DNA of 11,444 nt, from assembly GCA_030642005.1 (NCBI GenBank), contig DAOWOP010000081.1, forward strand, positions 1 through 11,444, given 5' to 3'. Source of the stretch: Planctomycetales bacterium (GTDB lineage Bacteria; Planctomycetota; Phycisphaerae; SM23-33). A program made the translations under genes and the position numbers. Shown piece after piece: positions 1-6,560 of the stretch; the stretch's first letter is position 1, and every line of letters starts with the position of its first letter. Under the pieces are notes generated by a model. The model made no database searches, was not told where the DNA came from, and worked only from the letters and a program-made list of their open reading frames with translations.

Positions 1-492
1 CTGGACGGCAAAATAGCCGCGCCAGGCATCTCCGGCGACACCAAGGCCCGCTGGCTGATCGCACGGGCCTGGGCTGAATCGATCATCCCTTCCCAGAGGT
101 CTCCTCTACGTGGCAAGAATTGGCTGGAGCAGGTTCTCGATGTGGCCAAGTCGTCATCGCTGCGAATCGCCGCGATCGAGCAACTTGCCCTCGGTTACGC
201 GGCTGCCCATAAGTACGCCGAAGGCGCCGTATTCCTCAACTCGGCTGCTAAAAGATTCACCGACGCCCAGACAGCCGCAGCCATCGAGGCCCTCTGCGCC
301 GAACACATCGAAAGCGAGGTCAAATACCTCACGATGAGAGTATCTTTGGTGCGCAGACGAGCGGCACATCTGGATAATCTGGCTAAGCGGACGGAAGACG
401 AAAAGCGCAAGAAAATTTACCTCAGGTGGGCCAAGTATTTCGGGGAGCGGGAAAAGGAGTTCCTCGCTCAACTTGAGCAGATAGAGCAATGA
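1..492 (+). CDS. Hypothetical alpha-helical protein, 3' end only
   Basis: Frame 1 is open from the first base of the window to a TGA at 490-492, giving the last 163 residues of a protein whose start lies upstream. A GTG at 142 is only an internal codon: coding continues in the same frame before it with similar composition. The visible part is almost entirely predicted helix, with Ala-rich segments around 'LALGYAAAHKYAEGAVFLNSA' style pairs of helices that look TPR- or HEAT-like, and ends in a charged, probably coiled-coil stretch rich in Lys, Arg and Glu. No catalytic motif is visible and I do not recognise the family. It ends 56 bp before the next gene on the same strand, so co-transcription with the secreted-protein genes is plausible. 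A role as a helical scaffold is only a guess from fold type. Confidence 0.75.
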   Translation: MDGKIAAPGISGDTKARWLIARAWAESIIPSQRSPLRGKNWLEQVLDVAKSSSLRIAAIEQLALGYAAAHKYAEGAVFLNSAAKRFTDAQTAAAIEALCAEHIESEVKYLTMRVSLVRRRAAHLDNLAKRTEDEKRKKIYLRWAKYFGEREKEFLAQLEQIEQ

Positions 493-548
493 GCCGGTTG
501 GTTTTCTTATTTCCGGAATCGTACAAGCACAAGTAAGGGAGAAACAAG

Positions 549-2027
549 ATGCGAATTATGGGAAATCGGGTTTGGGTCGGTCTTGCGGTACTGTTCGTTC
601 TGCTCGTCTGCAACACGGCGGATGCTTGTACAATTGAGGTGGATGTCGAAGGTGACTATGTAGCAAAGAGCGGAGATCAGAGCGACTACCTGCCTCTGAC
701 CTTTGAAGTAACCGGGACGACCGAAGGCAAGATTTACCTTGAAAGTTCGAATGGGGGTGGCGAGGTAAGGTTTCGCGACGAAGGCTATAATATTGTGACA
801 TGGCTTGATGTTGCGGACCGTAACAAGAACTTCTGGGTGGAGGGAATCACGGAAAGCAGTGCCGCCGCAGACGTTACGGTTACCGCGACATTGAAAGATA
901 CAGATGAAAACACCCTTGACACCAAAACCGACACGGTTACGGTTGTCAAGGTCGATAAGGTCCAGTATCAAAGCGGGGCGAACTGGGTTGACATAAGCGG
1001 CACGCTTTACGTTATGCAGGGGACGACGGTTACATTTAAGGCGATTCCCGCCCCTGCTGCCGCCTCCTGGCCCAACGGCAAGCCGGTGTGGGGCGGCACC
1101 GCAGGCGCCACGGGTACCGGCTCGACGAAGGCTGTCACGTTCAATACTAAGTCTTCAAACACGACCGATTTCAAAACAGTCACCGCAAAGTGCGGCAACA
1201 CCGTAACCGTCAACGTGATCGTGTATGAGTTGACGGGATATCATGTGGCTGTGAACTATTTTCCCGGGAGAGCCACGACGACCTACGGCGTAGCTGAGGT
1301 GGTGAATTTATACTTCACCGTCAATCCCACAGGTGTCACCGCTGGGCAGATGGGCAATTTACTCTGGAGCAAAGTTGCAGGGGAAGGCACCATAGATAAC
1401 TGGGGACTCACTGGACTCGGAACTTACACCGCACCGGCCACGAACTCCAACGTTACCCTGAGACTGACTGTGAAGTCCGGTCCCTCCAAGGACCGTTATG
1501 TCGATATGGCATTTACGGTAACTAAGCCGACCGGGGGCAGATGTGTCAAGAGGGCTGCCTCAAACATTTGGCATGTCATAAACACGTTCTCAATTGGTGT
1601 GAATACAGACTTTTACCTTGATCCGAAAGACGTTTCATTCTCACGTATCAAATTCAAAGAAGGTTCATGCAATGCAGTTACCACGGGCTGGTTTACGGAC
1701 CCTGCTGGTTGTCAAGGTCTGAATCACCCAGCGTGGGGCACATGGTTCAGTGTCGGTACCGGAAATATCACAAATGGCTGTAAAGTTAATCGCCCAAACG
1801 GTGACTACGCGTATGGATCGTTAAACCCTACCCCCCTCCCATATACGCCGGGAACATTCAAGTGGAGTCTCCCCTGGTTGTACACCACGGACAATGGAAC
1901 AACCTCGCACCAGATCACGACGATTGACCATGACCACACTGTGGCAGCCAATGGGGACGCCACCGTAAAGAAAGATAATACGCCGACCTATCAAAACAAT
2001 CACAGCAATGCTAGCCAAGGTTGGTGA
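549..2027 (+). CDS. Secreted multi-domain Ig-like protein with Cys/His-rich C-terminus
   Basis: This 492-residue protein starts at ATG 549, about 7 bases after a purine-rich AAGGGAG Shine-Dalgarno; ATG 558 is a possible alternative. Residues 1-26 form a signal peptide with a hydrophobic core ending near ADA-C, so Cys27 lies at the probable cleavage site, though the site is not a convincing lipobox. Residues about 27-330 alternate Val/Thr-rich beta strands in what look like three Ig-like or Big-type domains, with boundaries near 130 and 230. From about 332 the character changes: this part has four cysteines (332, 374, 388, 411), many Trp, Gly and Asn, and a His-rich end including a DHDH motif and an NNH. 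Two disulfides and a metal site are possible but inferred. No enzyme motif is recognised. I expect an exported surface or matrix protein. The next gene starts 46 bp downstream. Confidence 0.8.
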   Translation: MRIMGNRVWVGLAVLFVLLVCNTADACTIEVDVEGDYVAKSGDQSDYLPLTFEVTGTTEGKIYLESSNGGGEVRFRDEGYNIVTWLDVADRNKNFWVEGITESSAAADVTVTATLKDTDENTLDTKTDTVTVVKVDKVQYQSGANWVDISGTLYVMQGTTVTFKAIPAPAAASWPNGKPVWGGTAGATGTGSTKAVTFNTKSSNTTDFKTVTAKCGNTVTVNVIVYELTGYHVAVNYFPGRATTTYGVAEVVNLYFTVNPTGVTAGQMGNLLWSKVAGEGTIDNWGLTGLGTYTAPATNSNVTLRLTVKSGPSKDRYVDMAFTVTKPTGGRCVKRAASNIWHVINTFSIGVNTDFYLDPKDVSFSRIKFKEGSCNAVTTGWFTDPAGCQGLNHPAWGTWFSVGTGNITNGCKVNRPNGDYAYGSLNPTPLPYTPGTFKWSLPWLYTTDNGTTSHQITTIDHDHTVAANGDATVKKDNTPTYQNNHSNASQGW

Positions 2028-2073
2028 ATGGAAAGGTTGACCAGAAACCCTCTAAGCAATGAAAGGATACGAC

Positions 2074-3033
2074 ATGTTGAAGAAAAACTGTTCATTTGGA
2101 TTGCTTGCTTTGATGAGTTGCATTGTTATAGTGACAAACGCAATGGCCGCAGCCCCGGAAAAAGTAGATGCCGAGAAGATTGCCTTTCTCAAAGACAAGC
2201 AGTGCGTCCAAGCCCTGGCCAAGACAAAGGATTTGGACGGTCTGGAAAAAGCAGCGGCGAAAATCCAGGCTAAATGGAATAAGCCAGAGAAAGACAAGAA
2301 ACTCTATGGACGGTTAATGTTGGAGATCGTGAACCGATTCGCATCTGAACCCTTCGTCAATTGGCAAAGAAAGAAGGTACTTGCCCAAAAGTACGCCATA
2401 TTGGCGTTGCAAGCAGCGGATGAACTTCCAATCGAGATCGAACTAAAACTGGTAGTACATTTACAGGCCGATTTGCACTCGCACAACGCTGTCAAGGGCA
2501 AGGCCTGGGCGCGGCAGCGTACCGAACAGATGAAACACTGGTTTCGCGCGTATAAACGCCTGCATGACACCATTGATCCGAAATGGGATCCGAAGAAGGC
2601 CGACTTTACCTCTGGGAACGTCATGCTTCCACCAGGAGTATCTGGCGTGGCGGGGATGTCCCCCAAACATATCAAAGATCCAAAACTCCGCGCCCAATAC
2701 GAGGCGGCCATAGAAACCAACCGCAGGAAGGTCGAGAGGTATAACCAGCAGTATGAGGCCCGTCAGCTCAAGAAGTTCTTTATACCGCATGCACATAGGT
2801 ACATCATCCAAGCTTACATACACCCTCCGGCCGCAAAGGCGGAGCTGGAAGTATTCCTTAAGAAGTATGTCAAAGAGGCAGCAGTGCGGGCGAAAATACT
2901 GAACGCTGTGGAAAAGAAGAAAATGCCCGACGACCTTATCCCGCGAATAATCACAACCCAGCCCGCGAAACCAAAACCGACAACACAACCGGCGGAAGGC
3001 AAATCAACAACACAGCCTTCGGAAGCCAAGTAG
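2074..3033 (+). CDS. Secreted Lys-rich helical protein with TTQP repeat tail
   Basis: I start this protein at ATG 2074 (319 residues) because AAAGGA at 2062-2067 sits 6-7 bases upstream; the in-frame ATG at 2059 overlaps that site and has none of its own. A signal peptide spans about residues 1-25, with a basic start MLKKN, a hydrophobic core and likely cleavage after AMA-A. The mature protein is mostly helical and strongly basic. Its tail, about the last 26 residues, is a Thr/Gln/Pro/Lys low-complexity segment with three TTQP repeats, a composition I associate with exported planctomycete proteins. No family or active site is recognised. It follows the Ig-like protein gene by 46 bp and is probably in the same transcript. 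The stop is followed within 15 bp by a dispersed repeat and then by a mobile-element relic, so it probably ends that transcription unit. Confidence 0.8.
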   Translation: MLKKNCSFGLLALMSCIVIVTNAMAAAPEKVDAEKIAFLKDKQCVQALAKTKDLDGLEKAAAKIQAKWNKPEKDKKLYGRLMLEIVNRFASEPFVNWQRKKVLAQKYAILALQAADELPIEIELKLVVHLQADLHSHNAVKGKAWARQRTEQMKHWFRAYKRLHDTIDPKWDPKKADFTSGNVMLPPGVSGVAGMSPKHIKDPKLRAQYEAAIETNRRKVERYNQQYEARQLKKFFIPHAHRYIIQAYIHPPAAKAELEVFLKKYVKEAAVRAKILNAVEKKKMPDDLIPRIITTQPAKPKPTTQPAEGKSTTQPSEAK

Positions 3034-3047
3034 GCGTGGCCGGGAAC

Positions 3048-3068
3048 CAGGGTACGCAAACCGTTTTG
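3048..3068 (+). repeat. Dispersed 21-bp repeat, copy 1
   Basis: This 21-bp stretch with core GGTACGCAAACCGTTTTG is identical to 4118-4138, and each lies shortly after the stop codon of an exported-protein gene. The match extends about 7 bases further left with mismatches. On the right it ends exactly where the 22-bp repeat of the transposon relic starts. Confidence 0.8.
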
Positions 3069-3112
3069 GAATTAAGGGGACGGAGCGCTTGAATTAAGGG
3101 GACGGAGCGCTT
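3069..3112 (+). repeat. Two perfect tandem copies of a 22-bp terminal repeat
   Basis: Bases 3069-3090 and 3091-3112 are identical, head to tail, with no spacer. The second copy continues with AATT, which is also present in the inverted copy on the right, so the second copy is the true element end and the first is an extra duplication. Confidence 0.9.
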
Positions 3113-3162
3113 AATTATCTTGACGAAGGCTGTTTTCTGTGGTAGTTTCGGCTGCATTGGAA

Positions 3163-3314
3163 TATGGGAAGACCGGCAGTGCCTGCGGGACGCCCGCATT
3201 CATCGAACACTTGGAAGCCCTGGGCTGGGACGGGCCTTGACGAAAAGAAAACCAGGCCCCAAAACCAAGAAGCAAAAGCAGAAGAAAGGACAATTAAGTG
3301 CTCCGTCCCCTTAA
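3163..3314 (+). pseudogene. C-terminal fragment of a REP-associated tyrosine transposase, frameshifted
   Basis: One frame from 3163 reads KTGSACGTPAFIEHLEAL. This fits the C-terminal pattern of RAYT (Transposase_17/Y1) proteins, TGRPxGxxxFIxxLExLLGRxL followed by a basic tail. At the next Leu the reading must shift frame: the continuation LGRALTKRKPGPKTKKQ and a Lys-rich tail ending in TAA at 3312-3314 is in the other frame. A single 2-base insertion or 1-base loss near 3220-3226 would explain it. The N-terminal catalytic part, with the HUH motif and nucleophilic tyrosine, is absent, and the frame is closed by TGA at 3121. The family assignment rests on recalled motif shape, not a search. Confidence 0.6.
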
Positions 3315-3317
3315 TTC
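3292..3317 (-). repeat. Inverted copy of the 22-bp terminal repeat
   Basis: The reverse complement of this stretch matches 3091-3116 with a single mismatch (T for C at 3299). It also encodes the last residues and the TAA stop (3312-3314) of the transposase relic. An overlap between the transposase C-terminus and the element end is consistent with one unit. Confidence 0.85.
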
Positions 3318-3447
3318 CCTATAACGGGCGGCGGCGGCTCAGACGCTACGGCTGAAGCGACAGTGGGAGGATACGCAGACGGTAAAGGTGCTGTAGCCGT
3401 CCGAGATAATGAGTAGATGGACGAACATTGATTTAAGGAGAATCAAA

Positions 3448-4086
3448 ATGAGATACGTATCAATTGTGGCCGCATTTTGTATGGTGGGCGTGGGTATCCT
3501 TTTGGCCGAAAAAAAGAAAACAGTAAAAATCCCGGTTCCGAAGGTACCAAAGGTGCTGAAGGAATACACAGTGAAGAAAAACCTGAAGAATGATGTCGAG
3601 CTCGCGCTTAAGATTAAACAGAAGCAGGTAGCCGGTGAGCACATGCTGCTGGAAATGACCGTTACCAATAGAGGGGCAAAGGTAGTTGACCACGGACCTT
3701 TGGGTATGCCCTATGTTGATTTTAGAATAAAAGTAGTTGAACAAAACGGCAAGAAGGTTCCATTTACCAGGTTCGGCGAGCAGCACTGCGGAAAGAAGAA
3801 ACCTGAGGATTTCTTTGGATTCACCCCACAGCCAATTAAACCAGGTGAATCGTACTCTGCGACTCTTAATCTTTCGCTTCTGTTTGATCTAACGCTTCCT
3901 GGGATCTACATGGCGAAAGTGGAGACCGAGGTCTATCCTTTGGGTGCGCCGAAAACCGGCACCGAATTCACGTTGAAAGTTACCGACTTGGAGTTCAAGG
4001 TGTCCGAACCGCGGCCGGTCGTTCGTGTAAGAAAACGCGTAAAAGACACAGGCCACAAAGTTGCCCCGCTACCGAAGAAGGAATAA
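3448..4086 (+). CDS. Small secreted beta-sandwich protein
   Basis: I start at ATG 3448, which has AAGGAG (3435-3440) 7 bases upstream; the earlier in-frame ATG at 3409 has no such site and would put 13 extra residues before the signal peptide. The product is 212 residues. Residues 1 to about 20 are a signal peptide ending ILLA, followed by a short Lys/Pro/Val-rich segment. From about 45 to 195 there are beta strands: LEMTVTNRG, then DFRIKVVEQNGKKVPFTRFG, then KPGESYSATLNL and LPGIYMAKVETEV. This is the order expected of an Ig-like domain resembling BsuPI-type or other extracellular beta-sandwich modules, with a conserved-looking 'LxPGE... LPGxY' pair. No enzymatic residues stand out. The tail is basic and Pro/Lys-rich. 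It stands alone after the transposon relic and before the pilus operon. Function unknown. Confidence 0.8.
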   Translation: MRYVSIVAAFCMVGVGILLAEKKKTVKIPVPKVPKVLKEYTVKKNLKNDVELALKIKQKQVAGEHMLLEMTVTNRGAKVVDHGPLGMPYVDFRIKVVEQNGKKVPFTRFGEQHCGKKKPEDFFGFTPQPIKPGESYSATLNLSLLFDLTLPGIYMAKVETEVYPLGAPKTGTEFTLKVTDLEFKVSEPRPVVRVRKRVKDTGHKVAPLPKKE

Positions 4087-4117
4087 CGGGGAACACAGGC
4101 CAGACGGTCGGGGGAAA

Positions 4118-4146
4118 CAGGGTACGCAAACCGTTTTGTGTTTGCG
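4118..4146 (+). repeat. Dispersed 21-bp repeat, copy 2, with 7-bp hairpin
   Basis: Bases 4118-4138 match 3048-3068 exactly. Here the unit continues to form a perfect hairpin: CGCAAAC (4125-4131), an 8-base loop, and GTTTGCG (4140-4146). Copy 1 has only the left arm because the transposon relic begins where the right arm should be. There is no following T-run, so a standard intrinsic terminator is not supported, though the hairpin could stabilise the 3' end of the upstream mRNA. Confidence 0.75.
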
Positions 4147-4183
4147 AAATATGGGGGGTGATGTTCCTTCCGGGCTACCCTGG

Positions 4184-4201
4184 CACGGCAGGCGTGCCGT
4201 G
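4184..4201. repeat. Short GC-rich hairpin
   Basis: CACGGCA (4184-4190) and TGCCGTG (4195-4201) form a perfect 7-bp stem with a GGCG loop about 100 bp after the preceding gene. No U-tract follows, so terminator function is uncertain. Confidence 0.5.
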
Positions 4202-4276
4202 GCCTGACGGCGGCAGGCTCCGCCAAGTCTGCCCGTCTTGTGGCGGTGCGGGCCGCTGGTGCTGACAAGCCTGGGC

Positions 4277-4337
4277 TGGGGAAACCGGGAAACCCGGGGA
4301 AGGAAACCGGAAACCGGGGAAACCGGGACGGGGAAAG
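4277..4337. repeat. Degenerate short tandem repeats, GGGGAAACC-like
   Basis: About five to six imperfect copies of a 7-9 base unit of the form (G)GGAAACC stand head to tail. Related sequence recurs at 4110-4117 and in the 13-bp direct repeats at 4329 and 4458, suggesting local slippage or a dispersed repeat family. Confidence 0.65.
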
Positions 4338-4362
4338 CAGGACGGTTACCAATTATTTGTCG

Positions 4363-4391
4363 TTGACGGAGGATGACGGGCTGCTTATGAT
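4363..4391 (+). promoter_or_regulatory. Candidate sigma70-type promoter for the pilus operon
   Basis: TTGACG at 4363-4368 and TATGAT at 4386-4391 each match the housekeeping consensus at five of six positions and are exactly 17 bp apart. This implies a start near 4398 and a leader of about 120 bases before the pilM-like start at 4521. Consensus matches can arise by chance in 400 bp, but this is the best pair I found in the window. Confidence 0.55.
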
Positions 4392-4474
4392 GACGTTACG
4401 ATGAAAATGACTGGAGAAATAGGTACCGACCCGGTTTATTTGAGAAAGATCGAAGATCGGGGAAAGCAGGTACT

Positions 4475-4488
4475 ATAGTCGATAGTCG
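4475..4488. promoter_or_regulatory. Tandem heptamer within an inverted GGTAC pair, possible operator or leader hairpin
   Basis: ATAGTCG occurs twice in tandem and is enclosed by GGTAC (4469-4473) and GTACC (4491-4495). ACTAT (4472-4476) and ATAGT (4482-4486) can also pair. It lies 20-45 bases before the start codon at 4521, where a protein site or an RNA hairpin could affect translation. No known regulator site is recognised. Confidence 0.3.
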
Positions 4489-4520
4489 CCGTACCGGCTA
4501 AACAATAAGAGGGCTGAAAC

Positions 4521-6560
4521 ATGGCTTCGACTGGAAGTGTATGGGGTATTGACATCGGGCAGTGCGCCCTGAAGGCGTTGAAACTTACCGGCGCTGAGGA
4601 GGAAATTCGCATTGAAGCGTTCGAGATCATTGAGTATCCCCAGGTACTGACCCAACTGGGACCGGGCGAGCGAGACCAGGCCGTCAATACCGCCCTTGAG
4701 CAGTTTCTTGCCCGCAACGACGTTGCCGGCATGAATGTGGTTATTTCAATTCCGGGTCAGTCCGGTTTTACCCGCTTCGTCAAACTGCCCCCCGTGGAAG
4801 AAAAGCAGGTGCCGGAGATCGTTCGTTTCGAGGCGGAGCAGCAGATACCCTTCAATATCGACGAGGTTATCTGGCGTTGGCAGTCCTTCCGCGACCCCAA
4901 CTCGCCCGATATAGAGGTCGGCATTTTCGCAATGAAGCGTTCGGATGTGTGGGAGACGTTGAGGCGTTTCGAGGATGCAGGCGTAGTTGTGGATGTCGTC
5001 CAGACGGCGCCTTTGGCGCTGTACAACTTCATGAAGTTCGACGGTCAGTCGGCCGATGACGGCGCGACGCTGCTGGTAGACGTTGGGGCCGACAAGACCG
5101 ATCTTGTGGTCGCCGGCGGCCCGCGAATCTGGACGCGAACGCTTCAGTTAGGGGGAAACAACTTCACCGAAGCGCTTGTCAAGGCGTTCAAACTGACTTT
5201 CAGCAAGGCCGAGAAACTGAAGATCGCCGCCGGCACCAGCAAATACGCCCGCCAGATATACCAGGCGATGAGGCCTGTGTTCGCCGAACTCGCCCAGGAA
5301 ATCCAGCGGTCCGTCGGGTATTACACATCGCTTCATCGGGAGAGTCGTTTTTGTCGAGTTATCGGTCTTGGCAATGGGTTCCGCCTGCCCGGACTTCAGA
5401 AATATCTTGAGCAGAACCTAGGTGTTCCGGTGGCGCGTGTGGACGGATATGAGAAACTTTCGCCGTCGCCGACGGCCAATGCTCCGGCCTTTACTGAAAA
5501 TATCCTGTCATTCGCGGTTGCTTATGGGCTGGCGCTCCAGGGGTTGGGAGTAACAAGGATTCACACCAACTTGTTGCCGACCAAAAGCGCCCGGCATCGG
5601 CTATGGGCCAGCAAGAGGCCTTGGTTTGCCGCCGCCGCCGCGATGATCCTGGTCGCTCTGACAATTTGGGCCTGGCGGGCATACGCCGACAGCAATGTCC
5701 TCGAAGCACAAGGCGGCGGTTTAACCGCCGCCAGGAGAGCCGTAGGACACTACGGCGGATTACGCGATAAGTATAGAAAGAACGCCGGGCTGGATAAGGC
5801 CGAAGAGAAAAAAATCCACGAGTATGAGCAGATGACGGGGTATCGGGACTTTATGCCGACGCTGGAATTCCTTATCAGCGAAGCTATCAGAAAAGTTGCG
5901 ACCGACCAGGGGCTAATGAACGTTGCTAACGTTGAGCGACTCAAGGAAAAGCCGCGGTCCGCCCGGCGGGTGATAGTTGTCGATTCGCGGGATATGAAGT
6001 ACATGGAGGATTTGTCGGTCATAAACGACACCAAGGCCCTCAAGGCCGGATACAGCGGAGCGGTGATAACCAAGAAGAAGCCCAGCGGCCGTATGACCAG
6101 AAGCCCAGGGGGTGAGGGTGGAGGCGGTGTGCGTTCTCGTCTTCCATCGGCCCGCGAAGGGCACAAGCCAAAAAGGGCTCCGTCCGGCAGGAAACCAGCC
6201 GGTCAGAGGGGATACCTGGTGTATCTGGTCGGGTCCACACCGCTGTCGTACAACGATGCAGCACGGTTCCTCGGCGAACTCAGGCGCAAACTTGGTGAGT
6301 TGGCTAAGGCGTTTCCGTCAATAGATGTAACGCTCAGCGTGATTGTTGATATCGAGCGAGGTACGCCCCTGGCTGCGCCTTCGGAAACCGTCGCTCCGGC
6401 GCCCGGAAGCAGAGACGACACCGTTCTGGACCCGCTGACAGGCGAGTACACCGGCGCTGATATACAGTTTGTGCTCGGGTGGAAAGTCGTAATCAAGGAC
6501 GACGGCCTGCCGAAAGACGACCAGGCCGGTTCGGCTTCAAAGGCCGGAGGTGCGAAATGA
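4521..6560 (+). CDS. pilM: PilM-PilN fusion, type IV pilus inner-membrane platform protein
   Basis: The 679-residue product starts at ATG 4521 after a weak AGAGGG site. Residues 1 to about 345 are a PilM actin-like (FtsA/SHS2-type) ATPase-fold domain. GIDIG (9-13) is the first phosphate loop, the segment from VVISIPGQSGFTRFVKLPP to EAEQQIPF is the family signature, DVGADKTDL (187-195) is the second phosphate loop, and VIGLGNGFRLPGLQ is near the end. PilM proteins are usually about 350 residues and cytoplasmic. Here HTNLLP (348-353), resembling the PilN N-terminal peptide that binds PilM, is followed by one membrane helix (about 368-388) and a periplasmic part with helical segments, a basic Gly-rich linker (about 518-563) and a final alpha/beta region. 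So the protein looks like PilM and PilN in one chain, expected to connect the cytoplasmic ring to the periplasmic O/P proteins. The stop overlaps the next start (ATGA). PilM part is confident; PilN identity is inferred. Confidence 0.85.
   Translation: MASTGSVWGIDIGQCALKALKLTGAEEEIRIEAFEIIEYPQVLTQLGPGERDQAVNTALEQFLARNDVAGMNVVISIPGQSGFTRFVKLPPVEEKQVPEIVRFEAEQQIPFNIDEVIWRWQSFRDPNSPDIEVGIFAMKRSDVWETLRRFEDAGVVVDVVQTAPLALYNFMKFDGQSADDGATLLVDVGADKTDLVVAGGPRIWTRTLQLGGNNFTEALVKAFKLTFSKAEKLKIAAGTSKYARQIYQAMRPVFAELAQEIQRSVGYYTSLHRESRFCRVIGLGNGFRLPGLQKYLEQNLGVPVARVDGYEKLSPSPTANAPAFTENILSFAVAYGLALQGLGVTRIHTNLLPTKSARHRLWASKRPWFAAAAAMILVALTIWAWRAYADSNVLEAQGGGLTAARRAVGHYGGLRDKYRKNAGLDKAEEKKIHEYEQMTGYRDFMPTLEFLISEAIRKVATDQGLMNVANVERLKEKPRSARRVIVVDSRDMKYMEDLSVINDTKALKAGYSGAVITKKKPSGRMTRSPGGEGGGGVRSRLPSAREGHKPKRAPSGRKPAGQRGYLVYLVGSTPLSYNDAARFLGELRRKLGELAKAFPSIDVTLSVIVDIERGTPLAAPSETVAPAPGSRDDTVLDPLTGEYTGADIQFVLGWKVVIKDDGLPKDDQAGSASKAGGAK

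Larger units (their letters stand above)
3069..3317 (+). mobile_element. Relic of a REP-associated (RAYT/IS200-like) transposon
   Basis: The element is bounded on the left by two perfect tandem copies of a 22-bp repeat with core AAGGGGACGGAGCGCTT (3069-3090 and 3091-3112), and on the right by the same repeat inverted with one mismatch (3296-3317). The inverted match extends to 26 bp (3091-3116 against 3292-3317). Between them lies only the broken end of a Y1-type transposase. Repeats of this style flank REP-associated tyrosine transposase genes in many environmental bacteria. At 249 bp it has lost most of the transposase and cannot move itself; it could be mobilised in trans if its ends are still recognised. 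Confidence 0.65.
3034..3447. other. Intergenic gap holding a mobile-element relic
   Basis: This 414-bp gap has no intact gene. It contains, in order, one copy of a dispersed 21-bp repeat (3048-3068), two tandem 22-bp repeats (3069-3112), a decayed transposase tail, an inverted copy of the 22-bp repeat (3296-3317), and a Gly/Ala-rich open stretch ending in TAG at 3414-3416. The Shine-Dalgarno AAGGAG (3435-3440) of the next gene follows. I see no convincing terminator or promoter here. Confidence 0.7.
4087..4520. other. 434-bp regulatory and repeat-rich gap before the pilus operon
   Basis: No gene is supported here. From left to right it holds the second copy of the dispersed 21-bp repeat with a hairpin (4118-4146), a CACGGCA/TGCCGTG hairpin (4184-4201), a run of degenerate GGAAACC repeats (4277-4337), a sigma70-like promoter (4363-4391), a small A/T-tipped imperfect inverted repeat around 4417-4441, and a heptamer repeat (4475-4488) just before the pilM ribosome binding site. 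A 13-bp direct repeat CGGGGAAAGCAGG occurs at 4329-4341 and 4458-4470 on either side of the promoter. Confidence 0.6.

Noticed and set aside
110..337. Second + frame ORF over the first gene
   Set aside because: Ser/Arg/Pro-rich out-of-frame reading of the partial gene that continues from the window edge in frame 1.
3069..3317. Intact small gene from ATG 3120 or 3164
   Set aside because: The readable RAYT motif needs a frame change, neither ATG has a ribosome site, and the ends are transposon repeats.
4125..4201. Intrinsic terminator after the small secreted protein gene
   Set aside because: Two hairpins are present, but neither is followed by a T-rich tract.
6479..6556. Earlier start for the PilO-like protein
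   Set aside because: It would overlap the end of the PilM/N gene in another frame. ATG 6557 has GGAGG at good spacing and is followed directly by a proper membrane anchor.
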